In this document: one piece after another, positions 21,130-28,940 of the stretch | Position numbering within the stretch: position 1 is the first letter of the stretch | Layout of the letters: each line of letters starts with the position of its first letter | Assembly (NCBI GenBank): GCA_016935315.1 | Contig: JAFGRD010000122.1 | Span: 1-33,346, forward strand | DNA: 33,346 bases | Direction of reading: 5' to 3' | From: Pirellulales bacterium | GTDB taxonomy: Bacteria; Planctomycetota; Planctomycetia; Pirellulales; Thermoguttaceae | Position numbers and translations under genes: made by a program | The notes under the pieces: model-generated | The model's database searches: none | Told to the model about the DNA's origin: nothing | What the model saw: only the letters and a program-made list of their open reading frames with translations

Positions 21130-21228
21130 TTGATGTTTGCATTGTGAATGATCCACGCCGACCACCGGAAGGCCAGACAAGTTGGGCTTCCGTTAGTCGC
21201 CCTCGCGCATTGAGTGTGCAAGCGTCAA
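21130..21228. repeat. 99-bp palindromic repeat, copy 1
   Basis: This is 99 bp long and matches 27958-28056 at 88 of 99 positions, in direct orientation. The ends pair as a 12-bp stem (21130-21141 with 21217-21228, two G-T pairs). An inner stem (21159-21171 with 21187-21199) pairs at 11 of 13 positions. It lies between epmA and aroB, both on the + strand, so it would be folded in any joint transcript. It could be a MITE-like element or a structured RNA. No coding potential is likely. Confidence 0.75.
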
Positions 21229-21254
21229 GAAACATCGAGAATGGGGAAGCCTCC

Positions 21255-22346
21255 ATGGCAGATGCCACACAGATGGTCCACGTCGATCTGGCCGAGCGAA
21301 GCTACGACATCGAAATCGGCACCGGCAACCTCGGCGGCGCCGGCCGGTTTTTGGCCCGGTGCGGCGAGGTCTCGCACGCAGTGATCATCACCGACGAGAA
21401 CGTCCAGCAGCCGCATGCGATTGGCGTCGCCGAGAGTCTGGGCCGGGAGTCGATCCGCGTCGATATCGTCTCGGTCGAGCCGGGCGAGCCGAGCAAGTCG
21501 GTCGACATGGCCGCCGGACTCTGGAACGGCCTCTTGGAGTTGGGGGCCGACCGCAAGTCGGTGGTGGTCGCCGTCGGCGGCGGGGTGGTCGGCGATCTAG
21601 CCGGATTCATCGCCGCCACCTACGCCCGGGGAATTCGCTTCTTCCAGGTGCCCACCTCCCTGCTGGCCCAGGTCGACAGCTCCGTAGGCGGCAAGGTGGG
21701 CATCAATCTGCCGGAAGCCAAGAACATGGTCGGGGCCTTCTTGCAGCCGATGGGCGTGTTGATCGACACGGCGACGCTGGCCACGCTGCCGCCGCGCGAA
21801 TACCTCGCCGGGCTGGGCGAAGTGGTCAAGTATGGAGTGATTCTCGACGCCGAGCTGTTCGAGTTTCTCGAAGCCAACGCGGCCGAGCTGCGGCGGCGCG
21901 ACCACGACGCGCTCATCCACGTGATCACGCGATGCTGCCGCTTGAAGGCCGACGTGGTCGAGAACGACGAGCGGGAAGAAACCGGGCTGCGGGCGGTGCT
22001 CAACTACGGACATACGTTTGCCCATCCGCTGGAGGCGCTGGCCGGTTACGGCCAGATCCTGCACGGCGAAGCGGTGGCCATGGGCATGATGTGTGCCTCG
22101 CGGCTGGCCGAACGGGCCGGCCGCGTCGACGCGGAATTCACCCGGCGGCAACGTACCCTTCTGGAGGCTCTGAAGCTGCCCGTAACGCTGCCCGATCTCG
22201 ATCGCGACGCGATCCTGGGCGCCATGACGCACGACAAGAAGGTTCAGCACGGCCGGTTGCGGTTCGTGTTGCCGACGCGCATGGGCCGCGTCGAGTTGGT
22301 CGACGAGGTGGATCCGGGCGACGTTCGGGCGGCCCTGGAAGACTAG
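21255..22346 (+). CDS. aroB: 3-dehydroquinate synthase
   Basis: A 363-residue enzyme that closes DAHP to 3-dehydroquinate, the second step of the shikimate pathway. The NAD-binding region has VVVAVGGGVVGDLAGFIAA, followed by PTSLLAQVDSSVGGKVGIN. Metal ligands are seen in LNYGHTFAHPLEAL and the HGEAVAMGM segment. I chose ATG 21255, which gives the normal N-terminus before the first strand; an in-frame GTG at 21144 would translate through the 99-bp repeat and is rejected. It is followed by the potassium-channel gene 34 bp later. The repeat separates it from epmA, so the gene may have its own promoter. Confidence 0.96.
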   Translation: MADATQMVHVDLAERSYDIEIGTGNLGGAGRFLARCGEVSHAVIITDENVQQPHAIGVAESLGRESIRVDIVSVEPGEPSKSVDMAAGLWNGLLELGADRKSVVVAVGGGVVGDLAGFIAATYARGIRFFQVPTSLLAQVDSSVGGKVGINLPEAKNMVGAFLQPMGVLIDTATLATLPPREYLAGLGEVVKYGVILDAELFEFLEANAAELRRRDHDALIHVITRCCRLKADVVENDEREETGLRAVLNYGHTFAHPLEALAGYGQILHGEAVAMGMMCASRLAERAGRVDAEFTRRQRTLLEALKLPVTLPDLDRDAILGAMTHDKKVQHGRLRFVLPTRMGRVELVDEVDPGDVRAALED

Positions 22347-22380
22347 CTTGCGGCTGCTTGGCGGAAACTCAGAGCTAGCG

Positions 22381-23979
22381 ATGAATAGACTGCTCATCTG
22401 TCGACTCTTGGGGCTGATCGCGCTGCTGATCGGCGGCTCCATGGCCCTGAGCCTTCCTTGGGCCCTGCCCCTTTTCGGCCAGACGAAGCACTTCGAGGCT
22501 GCCAGCTTCTTCGCGCTGCTCGGGTCGATGGCCACTTGCGGGCTGGTCGGCGGAGCGCTGATGTACGTGGGCCGCCGGGGTAAGGGGCAAACGCTCTATC
22601 GCCGCGAGGCCATCGCCGTGGTCGGCTTGAGCTGGTTGCTGGCCACGCTGCTCGGCGCGCTTCCCTTCTGGCTGAGCGAGACCTGCATCCGCATCGACGA
22701 CGAGGGAAACCGCGTACGCATGGGCATTGCCGACGGCATCTTCGAGTCGGCTTCGGGGTTCAGCGGCACGGGAGCCACCGTGCTGACCAATCTGGAGGCT
22801 TCGGCCGACCCGGATGTGCCCAGTCTGGTTCCCCGGGCGATTCTGTTCTGGCGGTCCCAGACGCACTTCCTCGGCGGACTGGGGATCATGGTCCTGTTCG
22901 TGGCGATCTTGGGGATGGGCTCGGCCGGCAAGGCGTTGCTGCTGACCGAGATGCCCGGCCCCAGCCAGGAAAGCGCCCATGCCCGCACCCAGCGCGCCGC
23001 CGCCACGTTCGCCATGATCTTCGTCCTGCTGACGGCCGTGCTGACGTTGCTGCTGCGTTTGCAGGGCGTTTCCTGGTTCGACGCGCTCTGCCACGCCTTC
23101 GGTACGATCGCTACGGGGGGGTTTAGCACCCATAACGACAGCGTCGAGCATTTCCACAGCGTGGGCGTCGAGATGACGATCACGGTGTTCATGATCCTGG
23201 CCTGCACGAATTTCACGCTCCTGTACTACTTGCTTCTGCGCCGGCCGGGCAAACTGCTGGGCGACCTGGAATTCCGCGTCTACCTGGCCGTGATGGCCGC
23301 CGTCGCCCTGATGGTGATACTGGCTTTGCGGTTCGACGGCCACTACGACGACCAGGGCCACTGGACCCGCTACAGCCTCGCCGACTCCGTGCGATACGGC
23401 CTGTTCCAGGTCGCCTCGATCATGACCAACACCGGGTTCGGCACCGATGACTTCGACCGGTGGAACAGCTTCAGCCGCGGGTTGCTGGTGCTGTTGATGT
23501 TTGTCGGCGGCTGTGCGGGCAGCACGAGCTGCAGCATCAAGGTCATCCGCCACATCCTCTTCTTCAAGATCCTCTGGCTTGAGCTGGAACAGGTGTTCCA
23601 CCCCAGCGTCGTCCGACCCTTGCGGCTGGGCGACAAACCGCTGGAGGACCCCGATATCCGCAAGGACGTCGTAATGTACTTCGGTGTGATCGTATTGATC
23701 TTCGTGATCGGCTGGATGGCCCTGATCGCCCTCGAACCGGACAGCACCTGGATCGAGGCGGGCCAGCCGGCCGGCGACAAGCTGATCGATTGTGCCAGCG
23801 CCGTGGCGGCCACGCTCAACGGCGTTGGTCCCGGACTGGGGATCGTCGGCGAGGCCCAGAACTACGCCCACTTCCACTGGCCCGGCAAGTTCGTGCTTAC
23901 CTGGATGATGCTTCTGGGCCGGCTGGAAGTGTTCGTGCTGCTGGTGCTGTTCGTGCCGCGATTCTGGCGAGGGCGGTAA
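22381..23979 (+). CDS. TrkH/KtrB-family potassium uptake protein
   Basis: A 532-residue membrane protein with about ten hydrophobic helices. Four K+-selectivity loops are visible: SGFSGTGATVLTN, GTIATGGFSTHN, SIMTNTGFGTDDF and AATLNGVGPGLG. All four filter glycines are present. In the first loop the common TTTG is SGTG, a mild change. The protein should form the dimeric membrane pore. The gating partner TrkA/KtrA (RCK protein) is not in the window. I chose ATG 22381 over an upstream TTG at 22348. It lies 34 bp after aroB and converges with the Ser/Thr kinase gene with 33 bp between stops. Confidence 0.92.
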   Translation: MNRLLICRLLGLIALLIGGSMALSLPWALPLFGQTKHFEAASFFALLGSMATCGLVGGALMYVGRRGKGQTLYRREAIAVVGLSWLLATLLGALPFWLSETCIRIDDEGNRVRMGIADGIFESASGFSGTGATVLTNLEASADPDVPSLVPRAILFWRSQTHFLGGLGIMVLFVAILGMGSAGKALLLTEMPGPSQESAHARTQRAAATFAMIFVLLTAVLTLLLRLQGVSWFDALCHAFGTIATGGFSTHNDSVEHFHSVGVEMTITVFMILACTNFTLLYYLLLRRPGKLLGDLEFRVYLAVMAAVALMVILALRFDGHYDDQGHWTRYSLADSVRYGLFQVASIMTNTGFGTDDFDRWNSFSRGLLVLLMFVGGCAGSTSCSIKVIRHILFFKILWLELEQVFHPSVVRPLRLGDKPLEDPDIRKDVVMYFGVIVLIFVIGWMALIALEPDSTWIEAGQPAGDKLIDCASAVAATLNGVGPGLGIVGEAQNYAHFHWPGKFVLTWMMLLGRLEVFVLLVLFVPRFWRGR

Positions 23980-24012
23980 ACGAGAGGCGCGGGGCGCGAC
24001 CGCTTGCGAGTC

Positions 24013-26364
24013 CTAACGATTCGACGCCGCGGCCGGAACACCTTCCAGCGAAATCTCCGCGATTCGCAGGTCGGAGCTCTCCGCCGATCGATTGTGGAGC
24101 GAAATGGCGATCACGTGTTCCCCGGGCGGAAGTGCGCCGGTCAGCTTGACCTCGTGGAGCTCGGTCTCCGCGGATGAGGGGACCACGTCTCGGGCGAACA
24201 AGTCGTACGCCTCCGCTCCGCTGTCGACGTTGTCGCGGGCGACTTCCCGGCCGTCGAGATAAATGATGACGCCATCGTCCCGCTGAAGCCGCAACACCAG
24301 GTTCTCCATGGCGGCGTCGGTCTTGAACTTGCACCGGAAATAGGCCGTCTTGCGGTATCCGTCGGCCGGTTCGCCGATCGAGACGCCGACGGCGTCGCTA
24401 TAGCCGAAGCCGCCCTCCGGACCGCCACCGTCTTGGCCGGTTTGCCAATGCGAATCGTCGTAGTCCGGTGCGGGGAACTTCCCGTGAAATGCCTTTTCGG
24501 TGGTGGCCGGATCGACGCCGTCGGTCGGGTGCAGCCACCGCCAGGTCGAGCCTACCGGAACGAGAATCTGCGGCTTGGCCGACCCATGCTCAGGTCCGGC
24601 GTCCGTGACTTGCGGCCGAACGTCCGGCGGTCCGCCCCGGTTGCCCGGCGGTGGCGGTGGGGGCCTCTCGGAAGGGCCGGATTGAACCGGCGGCGTGGGC
24701 GAAGTCGGCGGCGGGACCGGCACCTCCTGCGGCGGCTCCGGCTCCGGCGGGGCTTCCCCTGACGAGGACCTGCTGAGCACGAAGGCGACGATCAGCGCCA
24801 GAACGAACAGTCCGGCCGCGCCGATCCAAAACGCCGGCAACTCGACGAGGTTGGCCAAACCGGTCTTTCGCCTCCGTTTTCTGAGGTTTGGGCCGCTCAA
24901 GGGGCCTTGCCCGCCCAGCGGGCTCGTCGCCGGCTCGGCAGCCAGAAGCGCCGAAATCAGGTCGTTCTCCTCCAGTGTTGTGACGAGGTCGGTCTCCAGC
25001 GGCAACAAGTCGGGAAGATCATCGGAGACCGCGCCGCCGCCTTGTCCGGTTTCCTTGCGCAGTACCGCGGTCGGCGCGACCGACGCCGCGCGGCTGTCCG
25101 ATGCTCTTCGCGCGGGCTCCGCTGCCGGTGTCGGTCGCTTGTCCTTGGCCGCCGGCTTATGCGGCAACGGCTTCTCGTCTTCCAGCGGCGCCAATTCCAG
25201 GTCGGTGTCGTCCGAGGCATTGCTGACGGCCCGGGTTGGCGTGACGGGGGACCGCAGCGACGCTTCCCGGCTCCCGACGGCTCGTTCGGCAAGGGCCTGC
25301 AGGCGGTCCTCTTCGGAACCTTCCGTCAACCAGGTATCCAGCGCCTCGACAACTTGCTTGGCCGAGGCGTATCGCTTCTCCGGTTGCTTGGCCGTCATCT
25401 TGTCGATAATGGCCAGCAAGCCGGGCGGCGCGTCGGGGCGCGTGTTGGTGATCGGCTCGGGCGTCTTCGTCTTGTGGGCGAACAACCGTTCCGGCACGGT
25501 GCCGTCGGGAAAAGGCGGATGCCCCGTCAGCGCGAAATAGAACGTCTGGCCCAGGCTGTAGATGTCGGATCGCGAGTCGACGCTGCGGCTGTAGACCGCC
25601 TGCTCCGGCGCCAGGTAATCGGCCGTTCCCACCACGCCTTCGCCGCGTCGGGCTGCGATCGCCGTACCGTCGTCGTCGCCGAAGCAAGCCAGACCGAGAT
25701 CCAGGATTTTGACCACGCCCTGCCGATCGACGATCAGATTCGCGGGCTTGATATCGCGATGCACCAGCCCCCGTTCGTCGGCATGCGCAAGCCCGTTGGC
25801 CGCCTGACGCATGTAGTCGGCTGCCTGGCGGTAGTCGAGCCCGCCCTGCTTCTCCACCATCCGCTGCAGATCCTGTCCGTCGACGTACTCCATCGCCAGG
25901 TAGTGGACTTCGGTCTCGCCGATGCGGGTCTTGTTGACGTCGTAGGCTCGCACGATGTTGGGGTGATCCAGCGCCGCCACCGCTTGGGCTTCGCGATAGA
26001 AACGCTGCACGGTCGAAGATTCGCGCTTGCTCTCTTTCGGCGGCAGCACCTTGATGGCACAACGTCGGCGCATCATCTGATGCTCGGCCAAATAGACGCT
26101 GCCCATGCCGCCCGACCCCAGCAGGTCCAGAATGCGGTACGGCCCCAGGAAGAAGCCGCGATGTTTGCCCTGGAGCAACTGTTCCGCCTGCCAACGCGTC
26201 AGCAGTTTTTGGGCCACCAATTCCCGGGCGACCTTCCTCGGGCTGTCGAACTCGTCGGGACGCTCCTGGAACCGCCTACGCAATGGTCGCATCTGCTCGG
26301 CGGCAACCACACCGCTCCGCTCGACCAACTCCAAAAGCGATTCGACATCCACCTCGGTTCGCAT
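24013..26364 (-). CDS. Membrane-anchored Ser/Thr protein kinase with outer C-terminal domain
   Basis: A 783-residue eukaryotic-type kinase. Residues 1 to about 70 form a helical region of a type often seen before planctomycete kinase domains. The kinase spans about 77-345: glycine loop GSGGMG (83-88), VAIK-type lysine K105, HRDIKPAN with D204, DLG with D222 (in place of DFG), and APEQ. All catalytic residues are present. A polar Pro/Glu-rich linker (to about 510), one membrane helix (about 511-530), a proline-rich stretch, and a C-terminal beta-rich domain (IIYLDGREVARDNV) follow, probably outside the cytoplasm. ATG 26364 is the chosen start; GTG 26397 is an alternative. The sensor ligand is unknown. 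The gene stands alone, convergent with the potassium channel gene. Confidence 0.9.
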   Translation of the reverse strand: MRTEVDVESLLELVERSGVVAAEQMRPLRRRFQERPDEFDSPRKVARELVAQKLLTRWQAEQLLQGKHRGFFLGPYRILDLLGSGGMGSVYLAEHQMMRRRCAIKVLPPKESKRESSTVQRFYREAQAVAALDHPNIVRAYDVNKTRIGETEVHYLAMEYVDGQDLQRMVEKQGGLDYRQAADYMRQAANGLAHADERGLVHRDIKPANLIVDRQGVVKILDLGLACFGDDDGTAIAARRGEGVVGTADYLAPEQAVYSRSVDSRSDIYSLGQTFYFALTGHPPFPDGTVPERLFAHKTKTPEPITNTRPDAPPGLLAIIDKMTAKQPEKRYASAKQVVEALDTWLTEGSEEDRLQALAERAVGSREASLRSPVTPTRAVSNASDDTDLELAPLEDEKPLPHKPAAKDKRPTPAAEPARRASDSRAASVAPTAVLRKETGQGGGAVSDDLPDLLPLETDLVTTLEENDLISALLAAEPATSPLGGQGPLSGPNLRKRRRKTGLANLVELPAFWIGAAGLFVLALIVAFVLSRSSSGEAPPEPEPPQEVPVPPPTSPTPPVQSGPSERPPPPPPGNRGGPPDVRPQVTDAGPEHGSAKPQILVPVGSTWRWLHPTDGVDPATTEKAFHGKFPAPDYDDSHWQTGQDGGGPEGGFGYSDAVGVSIGEPADGYRKTAYFRCKFKTDAAMENLVLRLQRDDGVIIYLDGREVARDNVDSGAEAYDLFARDVVPSSAETELHEVKLTGALPPGEHVIAISLHNRSAESSDLRIAEISLEGVPAAASNR

Positions 26365-26926
26365 CACGACAAGTCCCGATCCAGCGAAGAGACCCACACA
26401 TCCTCTACAATATCTTATTTTACCGCAATCCTACGTCTGCGGGTGCCCGAAATGGCAGAATAGACTAACCCCAGCAAAGGGGGGTTTGCACGAAGGGCAA
26501 TCGCAACAGCAGCCGCGTGAAAGGTAGCACGCGGCGACGGCGTTCGGCCAGTGGCCCTGCGGCCGGCTCTGCGTGGCTGAAACGTCCCAACAGCTTGCCC
26601 TGCGGCAGCAGAGCTCAAAACGGGCAGCTCAAGACGCTGGCTCTCGGCCCTTGGCGGCCAGGCGGGAAACGGCGCAACACGCTATGTGGTAATAGCTTAT
26701 GCGCAATTGGCGGTGTGTTGCCAACGGGCCTTCCGGGTCCGTTCCCTCCCGGATGTCCAGCGACCTTCTTCACTGTTCAGCGCACTCGAAACGACCCGTG
26801 CAGGGGATGGCGAGAACCGAGAACCGAGAACCGAAGCAACCGAGAGACCGTCGGTCGCCAAGGTTCCATCGATCGTGTGGCAGCGGTCATTGGGCATGGG
26901 ACAGGCCGGTCAGGTCCCTGTGCCGA
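26365..26926. other. 562-bp non-coding region upstream of the Ser/Thr kinase
   Basis: This lies between the kinase start and the end of the epimerase gene, both leftward. An AT-rich patch (acaatatcttattttaccgc, 26407-26426), unlike its GC-rich surroundings, is the likely kinase promoter area. An inverted repeat aacccc/ggggtt occurs near 26470-26489. A 7-bp tandem repeat is at 26811-26834. I recognise no protein in any frame; a decayed gene is possible. Confidence 0.5.
26811..26834. repeat. 7-bp tandem repeat, three copies
   Basis: The unit cgagaac is repeated three times in a row, followed by cga. It lies about 90 bp past the end of the epimerase gene. No function is apparent. Confidence 0.7.
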
Positions 26927-27934
26927 TCAACAGACGGTACACTTGCCCGCCTTGCGGTCAAAGTACTGCTGCTGGATCCACGCGTAAGTCTCTGCCAGGC
27001 CGAGCGAGAACGGGGTGTTCGGCTCCCAGTCGAAGCGTTCTCGGATTCTGGTGTTGTCGCTGTTTCGGCCACGAACGCCCTTGGGGGCGTCCAGCTTGTA
27101 CGTCCGCCGCAGCTTGACTCCGGCGATCTCTTCGCTCAACTCGACTAGCCGGTTGATGGAGATCAACTCGGACGAGCCGAGATTCAGGGGCTCGCGAACC
27201 TCACTATGCATGAGCATATCGATGCCTTGCAGGCAATCGTCGATGTACATGAAGCTGCGGCTCTGTTTGCCGTCGCCCCAGATTTCGATTTCTCCGCTGC
27301 CGGTGTCTTTGGCCTCGATCACCTTCCGGCAGATGGCTGCCGGGGCCTTTTCCCGACCACCGTCCCAGGTGCCGTGGGGGCCGTAGACGTTGTGGAACCG
27401 GGCCACGTGAGTCTCCAGGCCGTAGTCGTTCATGAAGTGCCGACACATCTGCTCGCCGAAGAGCTTCTCCCAGCCGTATCCCTCTTCGGCCATGGCCGGA
27501 TAGGCGTCTTCTTCCTTCAAGGCCGTGCAGTCGGTTTGCTGCTGCTTCTGCGTGTTGTAGACGCAGGCCGACGAGGAGAAGAAGTATCGCTGCACGGTTC
27601 CCGAATCCCGGGCGGCCATCAGCATGTGCGTGTTGATCAGCACCGAGAGCATGCAAGCGGCCCGGTGCAGCTCGATGAATCCCATGCCTCCCATGTCGGC
27701 CGCGAAGTTGTAGACTTCCGTGGCGCCCCGGCAGACCCGATAGCAGTTCTCCTTGATCTTCAGATCGCAACCCGCGATGCTCTCGACGCCGGCGACAGTC
27801 TGGTACCACTGGTCGACGCGTTTGATGTCGACGGCGCGAACGTTCGTGAAGCCCTTGTCCCGGAAGTAGCGGGTCAGGGCACCGCCGATGAAACCACCGG
27901 CTCCCGTAATCACAATCAGGTCGTGCTTGTTCAT
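26927..27934 (-). CDS. GDP-mannose 3,5-epimerase-like NAD-dependent epimerase
   Basis: A 335-residue extended SDR enzyme. The NAD site is GAGGFIGGAL (11-20). The active site has C124 in SSSACVYN, the Y153-x3-K157 pair (YGWEK) and K196 in GTWDGGREKAPAA. Together with RFHNVYGP and GVRGRNSDN these blocks closely resemble plant GDP-mannose 3,5-epimerase, which has a catalytic Cys/Lys pair. The reaction would turn GDP-D-mannose into GDP-L-galactose or GDP-L-gulose. Start: ATG 27934 with GGGAG upstream. It is the last gene of the leftward polysaccharide operon, 142 bp after the methyltransferase, with a 99-bp repeat in the gap. A different nucleotide-sugar substrate cannot be excluded. Confidence 0.82.
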   Translation of the reverse strand: MNKHDLIVITGAGGFIGGALTRYFRDKGFTNVRAVDIKRVDQWYQTVAGVESIAGCDLKIKENCYRVCRGATEVYNFAADMGGMGFIELHRAACMLSVLINTHMLMAARDSGTVQRYFFSSSACVYNTQKQQQTDCTALKEEDAYPAMAEEGYGWEKLFGEQMCRHFMNDYGLETHVARFHNVYGPHGTWDGGREKAPAAICRKVIEAKDTGSGEIEIWGDGKQSRSFMYIDDCLQGIDMLMHSEVREPLNLGSSELISINRLVELSEEIAGVKLRRTYKLDAPKGVRGRNSDNTRIRERFDWEPNTPFSLGLAETYAWIQQQYFDRKAGKCTVC

Positions 27935-27957
27935 GTGAGGCATCTCCCTCGGTGTTA

Positions 27958-28056
27958 TTGATGTTTGCATTGTGAATGACCCAGGCCGACCAACGGGAGG
28001 CCGAACAAGTCGGGCTCCCGTTGGTCGCCCTCGCGCACTGACTGTGCAAGCGTCAA
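27958..28056. repeat. 99-bp palindromic repeat, copy 2
   Basis: Same length and ends as copy 1 (21130-21228), with 11 differences. The inner stem 27987-27999 with 28015-28027 is a perfect 13-bp pairing. One pair is G-C here and A-T in copy 1, a compensatory change, and two copy-1 mismatches are paired here. It lies between the methyltransferase and epimerase genes of the leftward operon, so a transcript there would carry its complement. Confidence 0.75.
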
Positions 28057-28076
28057 TAGAAGTGTGGTTGCACTGG

Positions 28077-28940
28077 TTATGGTCGGGTGGAAACGATCGT
28101 TGTGTCGGTTTCTTGCAGTGTTGTTTGCGTTTCTTGCCGGGCCGCGTCGGGCGCCGCCCCGTATCGCCGCCGGACCCAGGCCGCGTTCAGCGCGATCGTC
28201 CCACCTTCGGCCGTCAGCCAAGGGTGCAGGTCGTCCTGGCATCCGGGTTTCAGCACCATGAAGGCGAAGTTGTTGCTCCATCGCGGGAAGACCCAGGTCA
28301 GACACCGAGCCAACGGCGACAAGAGCAGATAGGCGGCGTCCAGCAGCCGATGGGTCATCATCCGAGAGCGGTACCACGGCATTCGCAGCTTGTAGAAGTA
28401 CAGAAACTCGTGAGCGCCGAACGGGGCATAGCTGGAAACTGTCTTCTCCACCTCGCGCTCGGTCCAGCGATACACGTAGTTGGGGATCGGCGTGTTTTTC
28501 TGGCCGCCGAAACGACAGTCGTTTCCGGCGACGGCCGCCAGTTCGTACTCCTGCCCCAGCCCCAGGCGGACGCCGAATCGAGTCACGACGTTGTCGCTCG
28601 GCTCGAAAACGATCGCCCCCTGCCTGGCGACGCGATACATCTCCAGCAGTGCGCGGTGCGGCGATCGACAGTGGTGCAGGCCGGAATGGGCAATCGCCAC
28701 GTCGAACTGCCCGTCGTCGAAATCCAGCTCCTCGGCATCCTGGAAACTCCAGCCGTAGGGTGCAAACTCGTCACCGCGCACGCGCGTATCCAGGTTCGAC
28801 ATGGTCACGTTGGTGAACCCGCATTGCTGCAGGACCTCCTGATCGTACCGGCCGGCGCAGACGACCAGCACCTTCATGTCGCGGCGCAAGAGGTCCTTGC
28901 GAAGCAGGCGGTTGAGCGTATCCACGTAGAAATCGGACAT
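28077..28940 (-). CDS. Class I SAM-dependent methyltransferase
   Basis: A 287-residue protein. A Rossmann-type strand and loop (KVLVVCAGRYDQEVL, residues about 23-37) replaces the more usual ExGxGxG motif I. Motifs LDFDDGQFDVAIAHSGLHH and ALLEMYRVARQGAIVFEP (about 73-110) match the Methyltransf_11/UbiE-like fold. The C-terminal half contains an aromatic stretch (FLYFYKLRMPWYRSR) and a weakly hydrophobic segment. The stop codon of the upstream glycosyltransferase overlaps this ATG (TGATG), which fixes the start and indicates coupled translation. In this operon it probably methylates a sugar or lipid-linked intermediate; the substrate is unknown. Confidence 0.82.
   Translation of the reverse strand: MSDFYVDTLNRLLRKDLLRRDMKVLVVCAGRYDQEVLQQCGFTNVTMSNLDTRVRGDEFAPYGWSFQDAEELDFDDGQFDVAIAHSGLHHCRSPHRALLEMYRVARQGAIVFEPSDNVVTRFGVRLGLGQEYELAAVAGNDCRFGGQKNTPIPNYVYRWTEREVEKTVSSYAPFGAHEFLYFYKLRMPWYRSRMMTHRLLDAAYLLLSPLARCLTWVFPRWSNNFAFMVLKPGCQDDLHPWLTAEGGTIALNAAWVRRRYGAAPDAARQETQTTLQETDTTIVSTRP

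Noticed and set aside
21144-21254. N-terminal extension of aroB from a GTG
   Set aside because: It translates the 99-bp repeat. ATG 21255 gives the normal AroB N-terminus.
27204-28049. 281-codon minus-strand frame over the epimerase gene
   Set aside because: It is out of frame with the clear epimerase motifs and begins in the 99-bp repeat.
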